Source: Moduliflexus sp964602655 (GTDB lineage: Bacteria; Moduliflexota; Moduliflexia; Moduliflexales; Moduliflexaceae). Taken from it: a DNA stretch of 64,000 bases. Positions within the stretch are counted from its first letter, which is position 1; every line of letters begins with the position of its first letter. The position numbers and the translations under genes are program-made. Below the pieces are notes generated by a model. The model was given only the letters and a program-made list of their open reading frames with translations. It was not told the DNA's origin and ran no database searches. The stretch lies in the NCBI GenBank assembly GCA_964602655.1, contig CAZRSF010000017.1, forward strand, positions 1 through 64,000, in the 5' to 3' direction. This document shows positions 57,178-64,000 of the stretch, piece by piece.

Positions 57178-60100
57178 TCAACGCCAGTAGGTCTCGCCGA
57201 TCATCGCGAGATGCTGCGCCGCGCCCTGATGATTGACATCTGACTGCGTCACGAACTCCAATTCCCGCCGTGCTTGATCAGGCTTGCCAAGCCCTAAATA
57301 GCCTAAACCGAGCAGATAATGACAGAGAATCCGATTGCGGTGATTCAGGTCTTCGTCAAAAATCAACAAATCCGGCAGCGACACGGCGAAATAATCAATG
57401 CTCGGCTCTGCAAAAAGCTGCTGTTCCGCGTAATCAATCAGCGCGTGAAACCGGCTGCGAGCGCGATCTTCCTGGCCGAGTTTTTCGAACGCCAATCCTT
57501 GATAAAAGATTTGTTCCGGGGGTTGATCGTTGTAAAACATTGCGGCGGACGGGCGTTCCGCGCCGCGATACGCCTGAGCGAACGAGTTTTCAGCGCGAGC
57601 CTGATCCCCTGCTTGCTGAAATGCGCAGCCTTCCAAATAATAGAGATCATTTTCCGATGCGCCATACAGCTTGCCTTCGCCGAGATTCTGCGGATAGGTT
57701 TTGGCGCGGTCGAGCCAGTCAAGCGCCTGCTCGAATTTGAGGGCTTTCAACGCCTGTTTTGCTAAGCCGAGATGACAGGCGACGTATTGCCCCGACACTT
57801 TGCCTTCGCCCCCTTCCCAGGGGTGAAATTTCCGCGCCGCAATCAGCGTTCTGGCGGTGTCGTATTGTTCAAGCTGATTATACAGCGCGGCGCGTTCCAA
57901 ATAGAGATCGTCGCGCAATTCCACTAATGGAAGGTGGCCTTCCAAAAACGCCAAACGCTCTTGCGCCGGGCGATTCAGCTTTTTATAGAGTTGATTCAGT
58001 TCCATGAACACCCGCGCATCCTGCGGATTCAGCGCAAACGCCTTTTCCAGGGCGGCTCGCGCTTCTTCGTGATTCATCCGCTTGTTGTAATACGCCAACG
58101 CCAAATTCCGGTGCGTGGTCGGGAAATGCGGGTCAAGCTCACGCGAGGTTTCCCAGCAGCGGATCGCGTCGTCATACTGCCGCCGGTCATACCAGAAATT
58201 GCCGAGATAGTAGAACGCTTTCGCGTCCGTCGGATTAAATTCTTTCACCGCTTCCAGCGCCGCGACAGCTTCGAGATGATTCGGAAAGCAATAATCCGGC
58301 TTCGCATGCGCCGCTTTTTGATAGCGCTCCGCAGCGGCGGCATCATGCCCGCGCTGCCACTCGAAATAGCCGAGATAGTAATAGATCATTGGATAGGTCG
58401 TGTCGGCGTGTTCGTCGGCAATGACGCGGGAAAGGAGGTCAATCGCCTCATCAAACAGCCCGGCGGCGGCATAATCGAGCGCATATTCGATATGCGTGTG
58501 CGGGTCGTTGCGCATGGCGCGTGTCAGCGCTGCGACTTCCTGCGCGGCTTCGGCAGTTTTCCCCTGTTCGCGCAAGAGAAGCGCCCGCTCGTTCCAGACG
58601 CCGAAATTGAAATGATCAAGCTCAAGTGACGCCTGCGTGAACGCCTCCGCCCGGTCGTATTGCCCCAAATGCCGCAAAATCGCGACGTTCAGATGGCGGC
58701 CTTTGTGATTCTGCGTGTTGCGAGAGAGCGAGCGCTCAATCAATTCCAATGCCAACGCGAATTTTTGCCGGGATGCGGCGATTTGCGCGAGCGCGAAATA
58801 GCCGCTGTCCTGCCACGCGCCGTTCCAGACGCTTTTGAAAAAGGCGTCGAACGCCTCGTCAAGCTTCCCCTGAATTTTCAGGCTGAGGCCGAGATTGTAA
58901 TACGGCTCGCCGTCATAGGGATTCGGATTGCGCTGCGTCAACGTCTTGATGGCGCGGCGGAAATAGGCTTCGCTGTCCTGAAATTGCCCGTGCCGCAAGA
59001 GCCAGAGGCCAAGCGCGTTGTTATTGCGAATATCCCCCGGATCGCGTTTCAGCGCTTCTTGATAGTACGCCGTCGGATCGTAGGTCGCATGGCGGTATTG
59101 TTCCAAATGCAGCCCGGTCAGATACAATTGCTCCGTCGAAGGGAGTTCCTCCGGCGGCAGCGCCGACTTCGCTGAATCTGGAAGCGGCTTTTTTTCAGGC
59201 GTTTCAGGTTGATAAGAGACTAACAACACGCCCTCTTCGGTTGTCACGGAAACGCGCAAATTTTCAGCGTGTTCGCCTGCCGACAATTCGCAGGAGCGGA
59301 CAAATATTTGCTCCGGCGAGACATCAACCGTTTTTTCGAAATAAACCTGAGACGCGCTTTGCAGCGTGATGGTCAGGTTGCGATACGCGGCGGTGACATA
59401 GATGCTGACAGTCGCAGACGCACCAGTGATGTCAAGATTGACGAGCGCGTCGGCAGTCGCGTTTTTCACGACGCCAATCGAATGATATGGCAGAAAATAT
59501 TGATGGAAAATCTTCTCTTCACACGGCTGAATCCAGCTAAAATCAGGCTGATTGTCGGTATAAACGCCGGTCATCAATTCGATGTACGGGCCGTCCTCGT
59601 CTGTCAAATTCCGATCCCACGCCTGCCCGAAATCGCCACAGCCCCAAGTCCACTGCTTTTTGCCAGGGGAAATGTGGTGATCCGCGACATGCAGCACGCC
59701 TGCCTGCACGCTGTGATCATAGCCGCCGACAAAGTCGTATTTCGACTGAATCGCCATGTAGGAGGTCGGCACGGGGATATTTTTATAGCGGGAAATATCC
59801 ACGCCAGCGGAGTAATCCATTTTGTAATACGTGCCGGTGGCGATGGGGAAGCGGGAGACATCGCGCTTGCCGTGATCAAACACGGCGTGAACGTCGGGCG
59901 GAAAGACCGATTGATAGTCGTCGTTGACCGACACCGCCGGGTTTGCCCACCAGAGGAAATGCTGCGGCATGGTGGTGCGGTTATACAGTTTGCCGGTGAT
60001 TTTCAGGTAGGCTTTGTCGGGAAAGAGCGTGAAGCCCGCCATGCCTTTGGTGCGGAACATCCGCTCCACTTCGCTGACCCAGACGGTCGCGCTGCCGTCG

Positions 60101-60525
60101 TCATGCGTTTCGAACGCGAAATCTACCGGCTCGAACGTGCTGGGGCGATGATGCTGCGGCCAGTTGAATTCGATGCCGCCGGAAATCCAGGGGCCGGTCA
60201 GCCCGACTAACGCCGGTTTCACGACCTGATTATAGTAGATAAAATGCCGCTTCGCGATTTTATCGTATGCCTCATGCACGCGCCCGCCGAGTTCCGGCAG
60301 AATCATGAGTTTGAGATAGCGGTTTTCCAAAAACAGGGCATGATACGCTTTTTCGACTTTTTCATCCGAGATGTGTTCGATAATCGGATGCGGATAGACC
60401 ACGCCGCTGCTTCCCTGATAGACCCGCTTTTCGAAAAACATCGGGTTTTTATCCGGTTCGCCAATAGGATAGGTCGGCAGCGTAATATCTTCTTCCCAGA
60501 CGCGCACACACGAAAAATCTTCCAT
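57178..60525 (-). CDS. DUF5107 domain protein with TPR array
   Basis: 1115 residues; the ATG giving MEDFSCVRVWEED is used (a TTG three codons earlier is in frame). Residues ~10-400 are a DUF5107/mutarotase-like domain (SGVVYPHPIIEHISDEKVEK; HALFLENRYLKLMILPELGG; GPWISGGIEFNWPQHHRPST; VNDDYQSVFPPDVHAVFDHG). The remaining two thirds are tetratricopeptide repeats (YNLGLSLKIQGKLDEAFDAF; NLALAYYNKRMNHEEARAAL; YQKAAHAKPDYCFPNHLEAV). No signal peptide. Such fusions often accompany carbohydrate-uptake operons; here it follows araH-like and precedes the mutarotase-like gene. It may process or sense the imported sugar; reaction unknown. Confidence 0.88.
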   Translation of the reverse strand: MEDFSCVRVWEEDITLPTYPIGEPDKNPMFFEKRVYQGSSGVVYPHPIIEHISDEKVEKAYHALFLENRYLKLMILPELGGRVHEAYDKIAKRHFIYYNQVVKPALVGLTGPWISGGIEFNWPQHHRPSTFEPVDFAFETHDDGSATVWVSEVERMFRTKGMAGFTLFPDKAYLKITGKLYNRTTMPQHFLWWANPAVSVNDDYQSVFPPDVHAVFDHGKRDVSRFPIATGTYYKMDYSAGVDISRYKNIPVPTSYMAIQSKYDFVGGYDHSVQAGVLHVADHHISPGKKQWTWGCGDFGQAWDRNLTDEDGPYIELMTGVYTDNQPDFSWIQPCEEKIFHQYFLPYHSIGVVKNATADALVNLDITGASATVSIYVTAAYRNLTITLQSASQVYFEKTVDVSPEQIFVRSCELSAGEHAENLRVSVTTEEGVLLVSYQPETPEKKPLPDSAKSALPPEELPSTEQLYLTGLHLEQYRHATYDPTAYYQEALKRDPGDIRNNNALGLWLLRHGQFQDSEAYFRRAIKTLTQRNPNPYDGEPYYNLGLSLKIQGKLDEAFDAFFKSVWNGAWQDSGYFALAQIAASRQKFALALELIERSLSRNTQNHKGRHLNVAILRHLGQYDRAEAFTQASLELDHFNFGVWNERALLLREQGKTAEAAQEVAALTRAMRNDPHTHIEYALDYAAAGLFDEAIDLLSRVIADEHADTTYPMIYYYLGYFEWQRGHDAAAAERYQKAAHAKPDYCFPNHLEAVAALEAVKEFNPTDAKAFYYLGNFWYDRRQYDDAIRCWETSRELDPHFPTTHRNLALAYYNKRMNHEEARAALEKAFALNPQDARVFMELNQLYKKLNRPAQERLAFLEGHLPLVELRDDLYLERAALYNQLEQYDTARTLIAARKFHPWEGGEGKVSGQYVACHLGLAKQALKALKFEQALDWLDRAKTYPQNLGEGKLYGASENDLYYLEGCAFQQAGDQARAENSFAQAYRGAERPSAAMFYNDQPPEQIFYQGLAFEKLGQEDRARSRFHALIDYAEQQLFAEPSIDYFAVSLPDLLIFDEDLNHRNRILCHYLLGLGYLGLGKPDQARRELEFVTQSDVNHQGAAQHLAMIGETYWR

Positions 60526-60539
60526 GATCGTCAAACAAA

Positions 60540-60640
60540 CCCCACCCCCGGCCCCGGCCCATCGGGGAGGGGAGAACGTTTCCCCTCTCCTTCGGAGATG
60601 GGCAAGGGGTGAGGTGAAAAGAGAGGTAATGAGGAGTGAA
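60540..60640. repeat. G+C-rich repeat cluster in the araH-DUF5107 gap
   Basis: Contains cccctcccc...ggggaggg type stems and tcctcaccccttgcccatctc-like G/C strings, a style of interspersed repeat common in large bacterial genomes. No gene. Confidence 0.5.
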
Positions 60641-60646
60641 TGATGA

Positions 60647-61612
60647 TTACGCTTTTTTGCGTTGTTTCAGTTGGTCTAACAGGATGGCGATTAACAAGAT
60701 CGTGCCGCGCACAAGATACTGATAAAACGTCGGCACATTCCACAAATTCAAGACATCTTGCACCGTTCCCATAATCAGTACGCCAACAATGACGCCGCTC
60801 ATCGTGCCGACGCCGCCGGAAAGCGACACGCCGCCCAACACGCAGGCGGAAATGACATCCAACTCGAAGCCGATCGACGAATTGGGCTGACCGCTGGTCA
60901 TGCGGGACGCGAGTATCACGCCGCCGAACCCGGCGACAAAACCTTGCAGGGTGAAAATCACGATTTTGGTCCAATTAACATTCACGCCAGAGAGTCGCGC
61001 CGCTTCTTTATTGCCGCCGATTGCCAGCACGTTCCGACCATACGCGGTGTTGTTGAGAAGGACGCCGAAAATCGCCATAATCACGACGGTCAACAGAATC
61101 GGAACCGGAATCCCCCAAATGACATTATTGCCGATTTTAAAAAACGCCGGAATCGTGATACCGATGGCGACCGCGTTGGAAACGATCAGGCCGAGACCGC
61201 GCACGATTTGCAATGTTGCGAGGGTTGTAATCAAGGGATTCAGACCGAACTTTGCAATAAACACCCCGTTAACCAGACCGACGAGCGCTCCGGCGAGCAC
61301 GCCTCCAAGCACGGAAAGAAAGACGTTGCCGGTCACATTCAATAATTTTGCGGTCAACACTCCGGCAAAGGCAACAGTCGAGCCGACGGACAGATCGACA
61401 TCGCCAGCGCCAAGCACAAACAGCATGGTAGCGGCGACCATGCCAATCGTCGTCACCGACAACAACAGGCCGTTCATATTCGTAGTCGTCAGAAAATATG
61501 GCACAAACATCGCGCACAGCAGAAACATCACGATATATACGACAATCATGCTGGAATTCTGCCAGAGATTTCCAAAAACTTTAATTATTCCTTGTGTCTG
61601 GTTGGTTGTCAT
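60647..61612 (-). CDS. araH: AraH-like sugar ABC transporter permease
   Basis: 321 residues, BPD_transp_2 family inner-membrane permease with about ten helices. From memory of E. coli AraH the sequences agree closely in GDVDLSVGSTVAFAGVLTAK, NPLITTLATLQIVRGLGLIV, GRNVLAIGGNKEAARLSGVN, ASRMTSGQPNSSIGFELDVI and SACVLGGVSLSGGVG. Works with AraG-like and AraF-like proteins to import a pentose, likely L-arabinose or a related sugar. gaggag/aaaggg precedes the start MTTNQTQG. 72-nt gap to araG holds a type A palindrome. Confidence 0.88.
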   Translation of the reverse strand: MTTNQTQGIIKVFGNLWQNSSMIVVYIVMFLLCAMFVPYFLTTTNMNGLLLSVTTIGMVAATMLFVLGAGDVDLSVGSTVAFAGVLTAKLLNVTGNVFLSVLGGVLAGALVGLVNGVFIAKFGLNPLITTLATLQIVRGLGLIVSNAVAIGITIPAFFKIGNNVIWGIPVPILLTVVIMAIFGVLLNNTAYGRNVLAIGGNKEAARLSGVNVNWTKIVIFTLQGFVAGFGGVILASRMTSGQPNSSIGFELDVISACVLGGVSLSGGVGTMSGVIVGVLIMGTVQDVLNLWNVPTFYQYLVRGTILLIAILLDQLKQRKKA

Positions 61613-61646
61613 ACCCTTTGTCTCCTCATTATCTCGTTTTTATCCA

Positions 61647-61679
61647 AACCCTGCCAGGGTTTCGAACCCTGGCAGGGTT
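61647..61679. repeat. 33-nt palindrome (type A) between araG-like and araH-like genes
   Basis: Arms aaccctgccagggtt and aaccctggcagggtt around tcg; perfect. Confidence 0.93.
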
Positions 61680-61683
61680 AAAT

Positions 61684-63174
61684 TTACGCTGTCGGCAGCG
61701 CCATCGAAAGCAGACGTTCTTGATTCACTTCGGCTCGCGGGACTTCACCGGTGATCGCGCCTTCGCGCATGACGATCACCCGGTCTGCAACGCCCATCAC
61801 TTCGGGCAAATCGCTTGACACAAACACAACTGCTTTGCCTTCTTCGGCTAATTGATACATCAACTGATAAATTTCATATTTTGCGCCTACGTCAATGCCG
61901 CGCGTCGGCTCATCCAATAAAAACACGTCCATTGTTTCGCTTAACCAGCGCGCTAAAATAACCTTCTGCTGATTTCCGCCGGAAAGATTGCCGAGCAGTT
62001 GTTCTCGCGACGGGGTTTTTATCTGGAGCTTTTTAATGAAATTATCGGTATTTTCGCGTTCCTTCTGTTTATCCAGAAAGAAGCCCGCGCGTAAAAAATG
62101 GCGGCGGCAACTGATATTCAGGTTTTCATTGACGGAGCGAATCGGAATAATCCCTTCATACTTTCGATCTTCAGGGCTGAGACAGATACGCTGACGAATC
62201 GCTGTAATCGGGTTCGTAATCGTCGCCAGTTTGCCATGAACGCGTACTTCTCCGGATGTCAAACGTTCTGCGCCGAAGAGCAGTTTCAGCAGTTCGGATC
62301 GCCCTGCGCCGACCAAGCCGAAGAAGCCGACGATTTCACCGCGTGACACGCTGAAGGAGACCTCTTTTTTCAAGCCTTTGCCCCGCAGGTTTTTCACCTC
62401 GAACATCGTTTCCCCGGTTTTGCGCGGGCGATAGCCGTACACATCCTTGATTTCCCGCCCAACCATGCGCTGCACTAACAAATTATGCGTGACGTTCGAC
62501 ATGTCCGTAAAGGTTTCGATATGCTTCCCGTCGCGAAAGACGGTCACGGTATCGCAAATTTTAAAAATTTCTTCCATGCGATGAGACACGTAAATAATCG
62601 CTTTTCCCTGATTTTTGAGGTTGTCTATAATTTTGAATAATTGCGTCACTTCGCGCGCTGACAGCGAACTGGTCGGTTCGTCGAACGCGATGATTTCTGC
62701 GTTATGCAGCAACGCTTTGCCGATTTCGATCATCTGGCGCTGGCCGATTGACAGGTTTTTCACTTTTGTGGCCGGATCAAAATTTTCCATCAATAATTCG
62801 ATTTGTTTCTGCGCGATCTGGCGCATCTGGCGTTTATCAATAAAGACCGATTTTTTCGGATAGTTCCCGATCATAAAATTTTCAGCGACGGTCATATCGG
62901 GAACAAGGTTCAATTCTTGATAAATGATAGCGATTTTGGCATTCAGCGCGTCGCGGGTAGTCTGAAAAACGTGTTTTTGCCCGCCGATGACAACATCGCC
63001 TGACGTTGGAGTATACGCCCCGCTGAGAATTTTCAACAGCGTGGATTTGCCCGCGCCATTTTCTCCGACGAGGCCGTGAACGCTGCCTCTGGCAACGCCG
63101 AACGACACGTCGTCAAGCGCCTTGACGCCGGGGAAAATTTTGGAAATATGCTCGAATTCCAGGAAATTTTTCAT
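61684..63174 (-). CDS. araG: AraG-like sugar ABC transporter ATP-binding protein
   Basis: 496 residues from MKNFLEFEHISKIF; longer in-frame starts run into a palindrome cluster. Two ABC domains: Walker A VGENGAGKSTLLKILSGAY and signature LSIGQRQMIEIGKALLHNAE in the first; GLVGAGRSELLKLLFG, LSGGNQQKVILARWLSETMD and Walker B VFLLDEPTRGIDVGAKYEIY in the second. The sequence follows E. coli AraG block by block (PGVKALDDVSF; IIYQELNLVPDMTVAENFMI; EDRKYEGIIPIRSVNENLNI). The second site lacks part of the usual Walker A lysine region, as in other sugar importers of this type. Confidence 0.9.
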   Translation of the reverse strand: MKNFLEFEHISKIFPGVKALDDVSFGVARGSVHGLVGENGAGKSTLLKILSGAYTPTSGDVVIGGQKHVFQTTRDALNAKIAIIYQELNLVPDMTVAENFMIGNYPKKSVFIDKRQMRQIAQKQIELLMENFDPATKVKNLSIGQRQMIEIGKALLHNAEIIAFDEPTSSLSAREVTQLFKIIDNLKNQGKAIIYVSHRMEEIFKICDTVTVFRDGKHIETFTDMSNVTHNLLVQRMVGREIKDVYGYRPRKTGETMFEVKNLRGKGLKKEVSFSVSRGEIVGFFGLVGAGRSELLKLLFGAERLTSGEVRVHGKLATITNPITAIRQRICLSPEDRKYEGIIPIRSVNENLNISCRRHFLRAGFFLDKQKERENTDNFIKKLQIKTPSREQLLGNLSGGNQQKVILARWLSETMDVFLLDEPTRGIDVGAKYEIYQLMYQLAEEGKAVVFVSSDLPEVMGVADRVIVMREGAITGEVPRAEVNQERLLSMALPTA

Positions 63175-63193
63175 AGAATTGTGATCTCGGAAG

Positions 63194-63214
63194 AGACGCC
63201 CCGACGGGGCGTCT
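63194..63214. repeat. Perfect palindrome agacgcccc-gac-ggggcgtct
   Basis: 9-nt arms, 3-nt spacer; first of two repeats in the araF-araG gap. Confidence 0.88.
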
Positions 63215-63225
63215 ATTGTTGAAAA

Positions 63226-63336
63226 GTTTCCAGCGGTTAACACCGCCGTCTTTATTCCGTAGCCGCTTCGCGGCAGGCCGTTCGCCCTGAAAGGGCGGCG
63301 TAATATAGACAGCGGTTTCAACCGCTGGAAATTTAA
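63226..63336. repeat. Large imperfect palindrome in the araF-araG gap
   Basis: Ends tttccagcggttaacaccgc and its inverted counterpart gcggtttcaaccgctggaaa enclose ggccgttcgccctgaaagggcg-type stems; about 110 nt. Could protect upstream araF mRNA from 3' decay, as REP sequences do in maltose operons (inference). Confidence 0.7.
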
Positions 63337-63357
63337 GCGGGCTTCACCAGTCGGGTC

Positions 63358-64000
63358 TTACATCGAGCCCATGACTTCTTTGTAGTTGTCGCGGGTGATC
63401 AACTGACCGGCAGTCCAGATGGCTTTTTCCGGTTCTTTGCCATCTTTGATCCAGTTGAACATATTCTCAGCCGTGCCGTAACCATGCTGTTTGGCGGCTA
63501 ACAGGATTGAACCCATCAACGCGGTCGGCTCCGGTTTTTCGAATTCGGCGACCGCTTCCGTGCCATTGATACCAACGGCAATCGCTGAATCTACACTGAA
63601 TTTCTGGCCTTCCAACGCTCTGACAGCACCGATTGCGGAACTATCATTCCCACCGGCAATCACCCACAGTTTGATCTCCGCTTTTTTGGTCAGCGTGATG
63701 TTTGCTGCATTGAAACTGCCTTCGATATCCAGAGTTTTCATCGGGGAATCGAAAATATTGGCTTCCGGCAGGCCAGCGGCTAACAAGACTTCAGTTGCGC
63801 CGTCGGTGCGTTCTTTAATCGTCGGAAGTTGATCGTAGCTCATGCGCAGGAAACCGACTTGCGTCATATCCCATCCGCGTTTTTTGGCTTCGTCAGCAAT
63901 CGCCTGTCCGACAGCTTTGCCGATATTGAAGGCAGAAATGCCCATGTGATGCACATCTTCCATCGGTTTGCCATCGGAGCCGATAAAACGGTCGTCAACG
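63358..64000 (-). CDS. araF: AraF-like sugar-binding periplasmic protein, 5' end outside window
   Basis: The C-terminal 213 codons are visible; the frame enters from the window end with no start seen. Sequence parallels E. coli AraF: DDRFIGSDGKPMEDV, KAVGQAIADEAKKRGWDMTQ, RTDGATEVLLAAGLPEANIF, GGNDSSAIGAVRALEGQKF, VGINGTEAVAEFEKPEPTAL and AWTAGQLITRDNYKE. It captures the sugar in the periplasm and delivers it to AraGH. Its gene is first of the operon and is separated from araG by large palindromes, which often lets binding protein exceed transporter levels. Sugar not proven; L-arabinose is the best guess. Confidence 0.9.
   Translation of the reverse strand, partial: VDDRFIGSDGKPMEDVHHMGISAFNIGKAVGQAIADEAKKRGWDMTQVGFLRMSYDQLPTIKERTDGATEVLLAAGLPEANIFDSPMKTLDIEGSFNAANITLTKKAEIKLWVIAGGNDSSAIGAVRALEGQKFSVDSAIAVGINGTEAVAEFEKPEPTALMGSILLAAKQHGYGTAENMFNWIKDGKEPEKAIWTAGQLITRDNYKEVMGSM

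Noticed and set aside
57270..60210. Several + strand frames of 100-310 residues
   Set aside because: All are opposite the DUF5107-TPR gene and contain no recognisable motifs.
300..61679. CRISPR array
   Set aside because: The short palindromes are dispersed over the window rather than spaced in a regular array; no cas genes.

Overview
The window reads as chromosomal DNA of a Gram-negative, probably anaerobic and sugar-fermenting bacterium. Outer-membrane traits are a heptosyltransferase-type GT9 enzyme, a lipid-A-core type GT2, a beta-barrel protein and several lipobox lipoproteins. Anaerobic traits are NuoE/NuoF-type subunits of an electron-bifurcating hydrogenase or diaphorase, and a tungstate transporter. 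The mix of large repeat proteins (a caspase with an NHL propeller, a Ser/Thr kinase with 14 WD40 repeats, a 955-residue pentapeptide protein) and dense palindromic repeats recalls large-genome filamentous lineages such as candidate phylum Modulibacteria (KSB3). That placement is a guess from gene style, because no search could be run.

Layout. 1-2356 (-): 3'-truncated type IIG (Eco57I-like) restriction-methylation gene carrying two in-frame palindromic inserts. 2450-6066 (-): NAD de novo genes nadC-nadA-nadB. 6285-11928 (+): unknown gene, then an LPS/glycan cluster (GT9, GT2, two GT4) interrupted by an AT-rich SUKH/SMI1-like gene. 12010-14004 (+): secreted caspase-NHL protein. 14067-18165 (-): cytidylate-kinase-like/BON fusion, response regulator, NuoF-like and NuoE-like subunits. 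18660-21998 (+): stand-alone rpoA, DUF502 membrane protein, PASTA protein, rpe. 22102-24873 (+): UDP-sugar dehydrogenase and a CNNM/CBS transporter-like protein. 24935-29185 (-): WD40 kinase and SPFH protein. 29186-30204: about 1 kb of tRNA remnants and MITE-like repeats. 30205-32891 (+): AraC regulator, two lipoproteins, OsmC. 32972-34435 (-): B12-binding-fold radical SAM protein. 34838-40311 (-): polyphosphate operon (two-domain PPK2, SixA with Lys-rich tail, PPK1, CHAD). 40312-42214: gene-poor. 42215-43920: secreted protein, DUF2513, RelE-type toxin-antitoxin pair. 43960-46827 (-): pentapeptide-repeat protein with a TIR-like C-terminus. 46989-50449: MATE exporter, divergent WYL regulator, SpoU/TrmH methyltransferase. 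50500-53101 (-): lytic transglycosylase, lipoprotein, beta-barrel. 53435-56074 (+): tupABC. 56174-64000 (-): an araFGH-like sugar ABC transporter (araF cut by the window end) followed by a DUF5107-TPR protein and a mutarotase-like protein.

The most distinctive feature is a population of short palindromes. Many are exactly 33 nt (15-nt arm, 3-nt spacer, 15-nt arm) in three arm-sequence types. They sit at operon junctions, and two lie in frame inside the restriction-methylation gene as 11-codon inserts. Other families include a 240-bp MITE-like element with 12-nt flanking direct repeats, a 216-bp element with 26-nt inverted termini, and long hairpins. Among gene systems, the polyphosphate operon with a phosphohistidine phosphatase next to PPK1, and the pentapeptide/TIR-like protein next to a toxin-antitoxin pair, deserve follow-up.
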